Shown here in pieces: positions 35,735 to 59,656 of a stretch of DNA of 64,000 bases (its first letter is position 1; each line of letters begins with the position of its first letter). Under the pieces are notes generated by a model. It did not search any database. It had not been told where the DNA came from and saw only the letters and a program-made list of their open reading frames with translations. Source of the stretch: Anthopleura xanthogrammica (taxonomy: Eukaryota > Cnidaria > Anthozoa > Actiniaria > Actiniidae); NCBI GenBank assembly GCA_964019055.1, contig OZ025222.1, forward strand, positions 755,001 through 819,000, in the 5' to 3' direction. The translations under genes and the position numbers were made by a program.

Positions 35735-35782
<48 letters not shown>

Positions 35783-35783
35783 A

Positions 35784-35890
35784 GTAGATATGAAGTTGTT
35801 TGAGGATAAACCATCGAAATCACTCGAAAATCAAATTTCTTTCACAGATATAAATATGAGAAATAAAGAATGTGAAAGACAAAAGAACTG
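35784..35890. repeat. Duplicated fragment, right half
   Basis: gtagatatgaagttgtttga and ggataaaccatcgaaatca match 37696-37745. Together with 32525-32708 it forms the interrupted copy of the duplicated fragment. Confidence 0.8.
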
Positions 35891-36534
35891 ATTTACAATA
35901 CAAGATTTAAATTAACATGTCATTTACTGTTACTTCATTAAATTACTGACGATGGCATGAACAACTAAGTGTAACTAAACTCGATGGGCTAGACATCCAT
36001 GTAATGCCAAGGATACTGGCTGAAGCGCGTATGTCTTTTATAGTTTTGCATTTGTTAGCAAAATGGACGTTTAATCAAGAACAGAGAAGCCAAAAACACA
36101 AAAGTCAACCAATTCGTTCGCTATTCGACTAACGGTCGGCTAAGATTCGGCTAAAGTTCGGCCAAGGTTCGGCTCGTGTATTACAGCAAAAAACAAAACT
36201 AAGAAATTACTCGACCGGTAATTTTTATTCACTGAATATTTTTAGGGATCAGTCAGTTTAGTGTTCACGGATGGCCACGCATAGAGACGGGTCGCTTAAG
36301 AAAATATTTCTGGCAAAACGTTTATTCGAAAATCGACTTCTGGGGTTTCATTTTCCGAGAGTTTTAGTACTTGGAAAATATGGAGCAAAACGTTAGAGTC
36401 GGGGCACAGGGAGCCCAATTTAGATAAAAGCAAAAGGTGAAAATAAAATCGAAAAAAAGTGATTTTAATTAATGTTTTTAATTCAGGTCAAGATAATGTC
36501 CTCTATAATACGAACGAGCAAAATAATAATGCAA
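35891..36534. other. No gene seen
   Basis: AT-rich sequence. A short run of ttcggctaa-like repeats (about 36120-36175) is the only structure noted. Confidence 0.5.
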
Positions 36535-37226
36535 AACTTCTAGGTTTTCTAGTTAGACTCTAGCTAAGATTGAGAGTCTTTTGTAAGCATGGCTGTCCAA
36601 TGCTTAGAGTCTAAACGAACTTCTAGGTTTTCTAGTTAGACTCTAGCTAAGATTGAGAGTCTTTTGTAAGCATGGCTGTTCAATGCTTAGAGTCTAAACG
36701 AACTTCTAGGTTTTCTAGCGGTAGCGTAGGGAGGGGGGGGGGGGGCACGGAGGGCACGTGCCCCCAAAATGTTTTGGTAATTAGGTAATTGTCTGTTTGT
36801 GTACCTAGCCCTGTTTTTTTGGGACTTTTTTTGCCTTTTTATGTACTGGGTGCCCCCCCACCCTTTCTTAGAGAAAGTTTTATTCCCCATTTCGTCGCAA
36901 ATATCGCGGATTTTTTTTTGTTTTTTGTTTTGCTTCGGCGGTTTTTGGCGGAGTTGCCCCCCAGAACCTAGGTCCTCGCTACGCCCCTGTTTTCTAGTTA
37001 GACTCTAGCTAAGATTGAGAGTCTTTTGTAAGCATGGCTGTCCAATGCTTAGAGTCTAAACGAACTTCTAGGTTTTCTAGTTAGACTCCAGCTAATATTT
37101 AGAGTCTTTTGTAAGCATGGCTGTCCAATGCTTAGAGTCTAAACGAACTTCTAGGTTTTCTAGTTAGACTCCAGCTAATATTTAGAGTCTTTTGTAAGCA
37201 TGGCTGTCCAATGCTTAGAGTCTAAG
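36535..37226 (+). repeat. 83-bp satellite, array 2 (about five units), split by a hAT-like insertion
   Basis: Same unit as 18428-19262 (taaacgaacttctaggtttt, gagagtcttttgtaagcatg) with some units carrying ccagctaatatttagagtc. The array is interrupted at 36719-36989. Confidence 0.95.
36719..36989. mobile_element. 271-bp non-autonomous hAT-like element
   Basis: Flanked by identical 8-bp copies of TTTTCTAG (36711-36718 and 36990-36997), although the unit itself has a single copy. The right end reads in reverse as caggggcgtagcgagg and the left end is a one-gap variant (cggtagcgtagggagg). An 8-bp duplication with CAGGG-type ends is the mark of hAT elements. No transposase. Confidence 0.8.
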
Positions 37227-37439
37227 GGCGGAAAGGATTTTGAAGAAGTCTAGTAAATTTTCAGCACTTCTTCATGAGTCAATACATTTTCTGTAACACT
37301 AAACTTCTTGAGGTTCTGAATGTGTGAAAATAACTCAGAATGAACTGATAATCAGTATTTTACGGATAAAAGCTTGGAAATCATAGGTCTAGCCAAGAAT
37401 ACGTTTGATTAAAATAATAAATTCAATATCGAGGTCTAA

Positions 37440-37790
37440 CTTTTCGTGAAACTTACATCAAAGAAGCGCAGTTCAGTGTATTTATATTCGTGTACAATAA
37501 TCATGCTCACCTGTGCCTTTATCGATGTGTCTTTCTACAGATTTCTTCACTCACAGCTGGATTGTTGCTGATTGAACCTCAGTGTTGTTGATGGCTTTTC
37601 CACCTTGAATAACGATCAAGCCTCCGATGCCCTTGAACATTGCTGCCTGATGTATTAACACCGCTGTAGCTGTCCTAGTAATGGTACAGAGATTACAGTA
37701 GATATGAAGTTGTTTGAGGATAAACTATCGAAATCAGTCGAAAATCAGACTTTCACATATTGCTGCTGTGGCTGTCGCTGCCAAAACAAA
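37440..37790 (-). pseudogene. Duplicated gene fragment with exon-like segments, retrotransposon-free copy
   Basis: On the minus strand an open stretch reads VLIHQAAMFKGIGGLIVIQG then GKAINNTEVQSATIQL, a stop, then VKKSVERHIDKGTG ending at a GTGAGC donor. A second exon-like piece IIVHEYKYTELRFFD ends at GTAAGT (about 37455). The copy at 32525-35890 holds the same HIDKGTG donor region. I do not recognise the protein. The in-frame stop and the short length suggest a relic. Confidence 0.4.
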
Positions 37791-38649
37791 AGTGATGTCT
37801 AGCAGATATTTGATCAGAATCACAACAGGAGCCCAAACAGGTGACCAATTCTCATTAATTTTGCCATGGAAACCATAGGCCTCGCCATGAAAAAGAGTTT
37901 AATGAATTCAGAAAACAAATTAGAAAACGCAACTTTATTCATACGGTTATGATAAGTGTATTAATAGTGTGGACTGCAAAAACGGAACGTTTTGGAAACG
38001 CAAACATTCTACGCATGCTTGACACTAATTATTTCTTGGACCAAAATCAACAGAAAACGCACCGCTTCATGCATTATCAGTACGAACAGCTAAAAAGATC
38101 CAAGTTTGTGACCGAAAAGTATTTTACCAGGCGTTCAGTACTGCTTAGACGGAATTCATAATAAGCCAGACTAAGGGGAGGGAGAGGTGAAATTTAGAAG
38201 GGATCAACTGAAAATTATTGATGAGTTACATAAGTAGATCTCATTTTTAGAGAATGGTGGGGGGTGGGGGAGGAGCCCGAACTTTTAAGGCCCATCAACA
38301 TGCTGCGATTGTAGGCCCGATTATTCTTCAGAATATGTCAGGAAACAAATCTTGCTGTAGATTTAGACATAGAAAAGCATAATTATAAAAAATGGTTAAA
38401 ATATATTTACCTTTTAGAAATTCTAAAATCCTGAATTCGGGAAAGTAAAAATGAAATCACAACTATGAAATTACATCGTTTGTACATGTTTTGGGATAGT
38501 AACACATCGACCTGCAAAAAGGTGGTGAGGTTACAATAAACATGTTACAAGTATAGTCAGAACGTCGTTGTTTAGAGGAACCATGTTGGCGCTTTTGTAA
38601 ACTGAGGGCCATGATTGGTTGGCTGCGCTTCTGTATAAAGGCTTTTAAA
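37791..38649. other. No gene seen
   Basis: A 70-codon plus-strand frame (37949-38161) has no family features or splice context. Nothing else was supported. Confidence 0.5.
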
Positions 38650-38900
38650 TATGACATCACTCGTAAGGTAAAGCGACTTCCGGGTCCCAAACGAAAAAAA
38701 AGCAGTTCTATAAGGATTTTTCTTACTTTTTCTTCATGAGAGAATTTGTTGTCCAAAGTTCTACTCCCTTCAGTTGGAGGTTAAATCATTGAGAATGAGA
38801 CGTTTTTCGCTTTATTTTAGCGGTTTTGGTGAGCAGTTGCGTACTCGAAAATACGTCACAACTTGAAAGCTGATTGGTTGAATGTCGCAGCACCCGGCAT
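38650..38900 (+). repeat. Dispersed repeat, partner of 6360-6560
   Basis: Matches the reverse complement of 6360-6560 across cgacttccgggtcc, actttttcttcatgagaga and ttggaggttaaatca, and ends near aaatacgtcacaacttgaaa. Confidence 0.5.
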
Positions 38901-38989
38901 TAATTTTTTTTCCACCAAAAATATTGTTTATTCTTAAAACGTAATACAGTAACTGCTAAGTCATGCTATTTAATTCTATATACCATTAT

Positions 38990-39195
38990 TAGTAATAGTA
39001 TTAATAGCTATCAATAGATTAATATGAGAATATTCTTTATTCCGTAATAGGTCGTTTATTTATCCTATTAGTGATTATTAATAGCTATTAATACATTCAT
39101 ATAAGAATATTCTTTATTCTTAAGACAATACGGTAACTAGGTGCTAAGTCGTTAATTTATTCTATTAGTAATTATTAATAGCTATTAATAGATTA
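38990..39195. repeat. Degenerate tandem repeat, about 90-bp unit
   Basis: Three copies of tattaatagctattaata, each with agaatattctttatt or related AT-rich flanks. Confidence 0.6.
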
Positions 39196-39200
39196 ATGAA

Positions 39201-45322
<6,122 letters not shown>

Positions 45323-45660
45323 GGTCGTTGATCAAACCAATCATGACCTCATCTTAACTCAGAGCAAAATTATACCACAGCAAAGGTGAGTCCAAAGATC
45401 CAGACCAATATATACAACAGCAGACAATAAAAAACACGTCCAGATGGTAACTAGATATCTCTATTATATAGTACCAGAGAAATTTTAGAGATCAAAGCAG
45501 TATTTATCGAGAATGATGATAAATAAGATGAAATCAAAGGAAAAATTTCCACGTATCGTCCGCCATCTTGTTTGTTGTCTAGCCTCGTCCTGGTGTCTAG
45601 ATCCAGTCCCTCTCGTCCTGATCACTTCCCGCAGGTCACGTGATGGACAGTTGATCCAAG
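45323..45660. promoter_or_regulatory. Shared upstream region of GCC1 and KIAA0930 homologue
   Basis: The two start codons face away from each other across 338 bp. Two YY1-type motifs are visible: ccgccatctt (45560-45569) and aagatggcgg (45658-45667), the second containing the KIAA0930 ATG. An E-box tcacgtga lies at 45636-45643. No TATA box was seen. YY1 motifs that overlap start codons are known from TATA-less promoters; use here is inference. Confidence 0.6.
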
Positions 45661-52719
<7,059 letters not shown>

Positions 52720-52834
52720 CACAAGTATTACAAAATAATAATACAAGAATCATAATTACAAATTTAGAGTTTTATAAAGATTTTTCAAAAAATATTACAA
52801 ACAATATAAAATGCCATACTTTGGATTATAGTTT

Positions 52835-53147
52835 GGACACTTGAACCATAAACACTTCAAGGTTTTTTTTGACATTTTTCATATATATCCAATCAGCACT
52901 CTCCGTAAAAACAAAAAAATCAAACATTTTTTAGGTGCCATCCAATCACAACAAATAACGGAAAATCTTTAGTTTATTTTTAACTTTTTCATGTGAACTT
53001 ATGAACTGCTAAATCACATATTTTATGCTGTTTGTTGTGATTGGACGACTCCTAAAAAATGTTTGATCCCTTTTTCTATGGAGAGTGCTGATTGGATAGT
53101 TCAGAAAAATGTCAAAAAAACCTTGAAGTGTTGATGGTTCAAGTGTC
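52835..53147. mobile_element. 313-bp foldback element
   Basis: Left arm ggacacttgaaccataaaca, cttcaaggttttttttgaca, ccaatcagcactctccgtaa and ttttaggtgccatccaatca. The right arm is the reverse complement, ending ggttcaagtgtctgc. A half copy lies at 49990-50105. Confidence 0.9.
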
Positions 53148-54099
53148 TGCACTGTAAATATCCTGTGAAATAATACCAATAATAGGAATGTACAAATAAC
53201 ATTATTTACAAATGAAAAACAGAGTGAAAGGGAGTGATTTGAACTCTTTTTTTACCTAGGAAGGACAAAATGTACAGCAATTTTCAATATTACATGAACT
53301 TGTTAGTTGCCTAGAATTTGATTTTTCACTGCCGCCAGTCAACAATGTAAAAGGTACCAATTGATTATTTTAGATTGATGGAGGCAATTTCACCAAATTA
53401 CTGCATGCTGCACTTGCAACTTCTACGTTCGCTTATATTGAAAATGCTAATATAAAACACCCTTAAAATTTTTGAGGCAAAATCTATTTTTATTTTAGAA
53501 AATGATCAAGTCTGAAACTTCCTTCAATGATTTGCAGTGATTACAGGAGTCCCACATAAAGTATGATGAGAAATTACATATCTGGAATGTGGGAATGCAA
53601 AAATTGATGTATTTCAGAGAATTACTGCGATTCTCAATATTCTGTGAACTCAGTAGTTGCGAGTTGCCCATTGGTTGGTTTTTCAGTGCCGCCAGTCTAA
53701 AATATAAGGTACTGACTGATTAACTCAATTGAATTGAATTGATTAGTTTTGATTGACTGCAGCAAAAAAACAATTTCACAACAAGCTGTTGAAATGTCTG
53801 AGTTTGCAGAATATTGAGAATCTCAATAAAGGATGAAGAATACCAGTAAATGGGATGATTTCAAATTGTAAATAGGAAGTATCATCAACATACCTTGATA
53901 TCACCAATATAAACATGTTCTTTTATAATTAAATCAACAAATGACAGATTTTGAGTTTTGCTGGTTTTTATTGAAAGTATATTTTAATATAAAATAAAAA
54001 ATGTGAGCACACATGTAGTCTCATATTCCTTGAGAACTCAAATTCTCTAATTTGTACAAGAGTATGTTGGTATGTACAGTAAGTTGATGATTCTAGGAA

Positions 54100-54235
54100 G
54101 TCTGTAAGGTTTGGTTGGCTTGTCTGTTTGGCCAGTCTGTCTGGTTTGTTTGGTCTGTCTGTCTGTGGCCAGTTTTCCCAGTTTGGGTAGTCTGTCTGGT
54201 TTGGTTGGTCTCTCTGTCTATAGCCAATTTGGGCA

Positions 54236-54268
<33 letters not shown>

Positions 54269-54355
54269 CCTGCCTGCCTGCCTGCCTGCCTTACTGTCTC
54301 TCTGTCTCTCTGTCTGTCTATCTGTCTGTCAGTCTGTCTGTCTGTTTATATCTGC
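54100..54355. repeat. TCTG/TGTC simple repeat
   Basis: Degenerate tctgtctg and cctgcctg runs. Cys/Leu/Ser-rich frames across it are artefacts. Confidence 0.9.
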
Positions 54356-54496
54356 ATATCTTCCTTAGACTTCCAATACTTAGACTGAGTATTGTTAAAT
54401 GGTCTTCACTCAATCCTATTTAATCTGTGAACAACACAATATGAGGAAACATCAAGTTAGTCACAAGAAACATCACTTTTGGATCTTGCATGTTTA

Positions 54497-57400
54497 CTAT
54501 ACCTGTGATTGCATGAGGGTCTCATGAAGGGATGATAGTTCTTGGGTGCTTAATGTAGCTTCTACTAAATCTACAACCTGAAAACAAAACAAATTGCATG
54601 TTGAGAACTAAACATTCTGGTAAGATCTTGACTAGAATGTTCACTTTCATTTCACAACAACAACCAAGTTACACAGACAGCACACCATCATATAGCAGGG
54701 GATGGCACACTACAATGGCATGGCACTGAAAGGCACAGCACTGCACAATGCAGCATAGCACAGCACATCAGGGCATGGCACAGAGAAGTACAGCATAGCA
54801 CAGGAAATAAAAGCATGACATGGCACAGCATCACACATTACACCAAACCACAGCACTGCATTGCACAGCACGATAGAAGACAACTCGGCATAGCATATAT
54901 GAATAATAGTCACATATTTGCAATACGCATACTAATTCCTTACTGCATCATGGTAGGTATTAATTCTCTTGGAGTAATGCACAATTTTCTGCAGCATTTT
55001 ATGATGAGGGGCCAGCATACTGGAAACACACTGGGGTGCCTGTAAATATCAAAGGATTTAGAAATTTTGTTGGTCCACTCTTATGGAAATAAGCCATGTA
55101 AGCCAAGAAGATGCTATTTTTCCAGACACATACCACAGAGGCTTGAGAAATAATGTCTTTCAGGAATCCTATCGCTACAGTGAAATACTGATGGTGTACA
55201 TTAGTTTCTGCATTCTGTACATTACTTTCATCATCTTGAGATTGCTGTCGTGAAGCTGAAATCCAAAAAATATTTATAAAATAACACATACTACCATATA
55301 TCTATATTTACAACATATACTACACAGGTTTTTTATGGAGGGAGGATCACATCAAACAAACTCAACACTCAAACAAACTCAGATCCAGTCCGAGCCTGGG
55401 CTTGAACCCCCTTAGATGTAAACATTCTATTATCATGTGCTTGACAAGAATTACTAGAGTTTACAGAATGGTATACCAGCACATTTCTTACCATAATTTT
55501 TTTTTTGATTTTGTTGAGTTTTTGGCCATTCATCATTGTTGGCATCCCTTGAAGAACTTGCTGCAACTTCTCCAGCATTCTCATCATCACCACTAGGCTT
55601 TGATAACTTCTCTCTGTTCTCTTCACTAGTATCATTTTCAGGGGGGTAGTTACTGGACTTTTTATCTTCAGAAAATGAAAATCTTGATCTCTTGCGATGA
55701 ATCTTACATGAGTAGCCCAGAAGACCCATCAAAATCTTCATGATGTGAGGATCTAAGTTGAAGATTTACCAAAAAATTAGTAAGCTCTGGGCTGATCAAA
55801 ATCAGGGAAAGGCTAACTCACATATAAAACCCTGAAACAACTTCTTGGCTAATCTACCTCAAGGTATGTTTAACACAGTTTGAATTCTGAAACAATAACC
55901 TCTGCACTAGCTCACAGATGCAGAATGGTGTTTATATATAACTAAGGCATATAAGTGTACATTAGCTAACCTTTCTCTATGGCTGTCAGAACATTCAATG
56001 GCTCAGCCAGCAAGATAACATTGAGAACTGAGAATGACGCCATTAATGACATTTCTCTCCCAACAATAATGCCACCTTCATCATGACCACATTCACCAAC
56101 AAAGTGGCATAGGAGTTGTACAACAGCAGGAGATGATACTGAAAAATAATCAAATGAAAAACACTAAGATACTTTACTGATTGTAATCAAAGATTCTATC
56201 AAAGATAAGTTTATTTACTGTACCATATTTACATACTCTTACCTAATGCTTGCACTCCTTTTTCTACAGTTGAAATAAGCTGAAGAATGTGAAGCAGTGC
56301 TTCAACAACTTTTATATCAACAAACCTGAAACACACACACACACAAATTAATAATTTCAAAAAAAAATTAAATCCTTTTTTGGGCGAAGCCGTTATTTCA
56401 AGCCCTGTATAATATATATGCCACCCTTGAATCCCACAGTTACAGATATACTGTATTTGATAAATTGTTCAATTATGTTCCAGTGCTTACTTGATTTGCT
56501 TCATAGCTTCACAGACAGCTTTTACCAAATCAATATCAGCCCAGGCCTGCAATATGTCATCACTAGAATCCAAGACTTTATCCACCAAGTGAGAACAGTT
56601 TGTCAACAAATCAACTGAAAACCAAGTTTCATAAATAACCAGAATCCAAACAATATTTCATCAATACTATCATTACTTAAAGATTGACTATGGAAGACAT
56701 TATAACCTTTGAGTTAAATTTCTTGCAGCAATTGAAAAAATTCAATTGATTATGAGAGGAATGAGGATTTTGTTTAGAAAGACATTTTTTGTGATAGATG
56801 GGACGTCTTGCAGAATGGCTTGTTAAAAGAACTTTTTTCTTCCTCAATATTTTGACACTATACAACCGCAACAAAGTTTTAGCCCTCTTTTCCTGACCCC
56901 ATTAAGCACCGGTACATTATATTTCCTCCCATACCCTCTGTTAAAACTTAGTTCCATTGTCCTACAATAATTATTAACTTACAACTTACTGTACAGCGAA
57001 ACATTGCCAGGAAGATGTTTGATACATGTATATAATATATATACTAATTCAAAAGACATACCATTTAGAGAGTTTTCCAGTATAAAGTTGAAGTTCTTGA
57101 AAGATGAGAATTTCTGTATTGCATCAATCCACTGCTGGTTTGCTGGATCGTTACTCACACAAACATGCATTAACCTTGAAACAACAAATAACTGTTACTA
57201 TAGCAACAACATTTCTTTTAAATCTGTACTATACAGTAAAAACTCTAGCTCTTTAATGCGGCTACCTATTAGGCTGCCAACCTCTATTTAGTGGCCAGCT
57301 ATCATTGAGATCTAAAATTAATGAATTTTTTTGCTATCATTGAGATCTAAAATTAATGAATTTTTTTGCAGTACTTGATTATACTGTTAATAATCAGCCA

Positions 57401-59546
57401 ACCTCTATTCAGAGACCACTGGTCAATTCCCCAGGGGTGGCTGCTTAACAGAAGTTCTACAGTTAGTAGTAATTTTGCCATGATATTTCTAGTGTACCAA
57501 CCTTGTTGTTTCCACTAGTATTGGAGTATCTGGGTCATCCAGGAATGCTATAATCATGTTACTAATAAAAGGAAAGATGCAACTTTAGGATAAATGAAAA
57601 CTCAACAATACAGCCTCCATTATCCTCTTCCTGTTTCAATATACAATATGGCTCTATATAAACCTGTAGAAATTAGCTCAAGTCAACTGTCACCATTAAC
57701 TGATGATATAATGAAGAACAAAAAGAACTATAAAAATACATATATATTATATATTTATATTTCTCCCACATAAACAAAAGCCTATCAAAACATTCTGATA
57801 TGGTACTTACACAAGGTCATTATTTTTCATCATTTCTATACAGACATCATCATTACAAGCCATATTTCCCAGAATACCAATGCAAATTTCCTTTAAAAAA
57901 AAATCTATTGATCAAACAAATTCTAGCTAGCAAATAGCAGATATCAGAGTTACACCCTATTGCTTTCAAAGAATTGTTTCAAGTCGTGGCATTTGGGTCT
58001 TTTTCTATACATTTACTGTATTGTTGACCCAAATGCCTAGACTTGAAACAATTGTTTGAGGGCAGTAGAGTGTATCTCTTATGTCTGCTATACATCATTT
58101 AATATCTGTTCTCTTTTAAATGCAGCCAGATTTCTGATACAAATGTATAATGATTAAAATACTCATTAAAATAATGAGTATTAGATTAGAATATATATTA
58201 CATTTTGGAATTGTAATATGAAAGTACATGCATGTATCATACCGTCAATCTGTTCCGTCTTGATTTCAAAATAGAATTCAGCAATACGTCTATGGCATCT
58301 ACGTCCTTCAAGAATGCAGCCACATCCTGGAAGGAAGACAGTGTCGTTACAGTAAATTACCAAGTTCCCCTCAGCTCCACTTCTTGATAGGGTAGTGATA
58401 CACATTATAACAAGCCACCCCTAAATACTAGGAGGAGCATAGAGTCCCTTATCTACCCTTTTTTGTTAACAATAGACCATTTTCGAGATGTGCAACAATT
58501 TTCAAAAATATCGCAGACACAGACATGAAAAAGAGGCATTTTCAGGCAAGATCACATGCGCTATTGACTCTGCCTGAAAATGCCTTGAGATCATGTCTGC
58601 ACCTGCGATATTTTTGAAAGTGCTCACGCATCTCAAAAATGGTCTTTTGGAAATGATTGCACTTATTTCGATTTATCTTGACTTCCTATGAATGTTAATA
58701 CTGTTGCCATTCATATTCATTACCAATTTACAAGATGATGATGATGACAAAATCAATTTGTATCAATGATGGTGATGGTGATGACACTGAATTTGGAAGA
58801 TGATGACACTGTTTTGTGGTGGTGGTGATAAGGACTGACGATTTTGATGATGACAATGATGATGATGAAGACGATAATGATGATGCATGAAGTTTCCTCA
58901 AGCTCACTTATCTAATTAACATCCAACTCAATTTTAATATAAAGATCAACATTAATCAAATATCGATTGGTTATTGATTTACTGATCAGTGCATACTTCT
59001 GATCATTTCTGAGGTCAAAAAGCAACCATTCAAAATATAACAATATGCATATCTTAGAAAAAGAAGCCTTAAAGTTTTTTAAATCATGAAAGAATGTCAG
59101 GCAAGTGTGTAATGAAGATCGATCTTCACGCACACGAGGTAATCGTAGTAGGTACTGTATGATCCAGTTACACACATGGTCAGAACGTAAGCTTAACAGC
59201 GAGTGATCGCAAAGTCTTTTAAGCGATCAAATAAACAATTATAGAACAAAAATAAACACCTAATTACCTTGTTCATAGACATGTCCCATAGCTCGCACAA
59301 TTCGCTGTCAAACTCTTCATCAAAATTGATGTTTTCTTGATCAACTTCAGCAGATCCTTCTCCGCCATTGACTTCAGCTTCTTCGTCTTCTCGATCGGGT
59401 TTGTCATCGTTTATCTTCTCAACTAACTTCATTAGTGTTTTAAGAACCCATTTCTTGCTGAAGACAGTATCGCCAATATTATCGCTTTCAATCAACTCTT
59501 TTTCTTCTGCAGAAAATCTTGGAGGCGAAGGGTTCCTTTCTGCCAT
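54497..59546 (-). CDS. SAAL1: SAAL1, serum amyloid A-like 1 armadillo-type protein (12 exons)
   Basis: Exons in coding order: 59268-59546, 58243-58326, 57811-57890, 57502-57561, 57062-57174, 56491-56614, 56243-56325, 55971-56138, 55492-55752, 55134-55255, 54944-55039 and 54497-54577. Total 1,551 bases, 516 residues (human 474), phases consistent. Key matches: MAERNPSPP, IGDTVFSKKWVLKTLM, ELCELWDMSMN, DVAAFLKDVDAIDVLL, EICIGILGNMACNDD, ILVETTRL, LVDKVLD and LHILQLISTVEKGVQAL. Helical repeats fill the middle. An insert of about 75 acidic and lysine-rich residues (exon 9) makes it longer than human. In the last exon translation can stop at TAG 54497-54499. Splicing at the same CAG|GTATAG to an exon at 54416-54424 would give a similar end. 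Human SAAL1 promotes fibroblast and tumour cell proliferation; its biochemistry is poorly known. Confidence 0.93.
55785..55915 (+). repeat. Decayed 57-bp satellite copies in SAAL1 intron
   Basis: gctgatcaaaatcagggaaa, ggctaactcacatataaaac and cctgaaacaacttcttggct are diverged units of the 57-bp family. Confidence 0.7.
57951..58074. mobile_element. 124-bp foldback MITE with 48-bp arms, SAAL1 intron 2
   Basis: tacaccctattgctttcaaa and gaattgtttcaagtcgtggc plus atttgggtc pair with gacccaaatgcctagacttg, aaacaattgtttgagggcag and tagagtgta. Confidence 0.85.
58474..58645. mobile_element. 172-bp foldback MITE, SAAL1 intron 1
   Basis: Ends agaccattttcgagatg and catctcaaaaatggtct. The inner arms share ttcaaaaatatcgcag / ctgcgatatttttgaa and ggcattttcaggca / tgcctgaaaatgcc. 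Confidence 0.85.
58735..58890. repeat. GAT-type simple repeat
   Basis: Degenerate gatgatgat and ggtgatggtg runs in SAAL1 intron 1. Confidence 0.85.
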
Positions 59547-59656
59547 CTTACAAACAATGTGTTATGGTAAACTCGGCGACTCTTCGTAAGATTTTCGGAA
59601 AGCCGGAGCTCACCGAGTCTAAACCGATAATAATCGTTATTTACTCGGAAACAAAC
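59547..59656. promoter_or_regulatory. Shared upstream region of SAAL1 and TAF11 (110 bp)
   Basis: Two divergent start codons are separated by only 110 bp. The SAAL1 ATG lies in aagatggcag (minus strand, 59540-59549), a YY1-like element as at the GCC1/KIAA0930 pair. Both 5' UTRs must be short or overlap. Confidence 0.6.

Larger units (their letters stand above)
32709..35777 (+). mobile_element. Degenerate non-LTR retrotransposon (CR1/jockey-like reverse transcriptase)
   Basis: 5'-truncated. Reverse transcriptase segments appear in order: [81 protein letters not shown] and YADDSTII. The C-terminal part follows after an interruption: MPKLSHGLTVYGSSAPEL and NILPRINHTRYNLRKHS, stop near 35657. 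The 3' end is a pure ATT tail (35738-35780). The frame is broken by a MITE at 32941, a one-base shift near 33628, stops near 33345 and 34057, and about 1.2 kb of foreign DNA. Flanking ATTACA repeats (32703-32708 and 35778-35783) look like the target duplication. Confidence 0.85.
52720..54410. other. Region between the convergent KIAA0930 and SAAL1 genes
   Basis: It holds a 313-bp foldback element (52835-53147) and two diverged direct repeats with gccgccagtc ... ggtacc at about 53330 and 53690, plus a TCTG repeat (54100-54355). No exon was recognised. Confidence 0.6.

Noticed and set aside
54710..54913. Cys-rich minus-strand frame in SAAL1 intron
   Set aside because: A cagcaca-rich degenerate repeat between two phase-matched SAAL1 exons.
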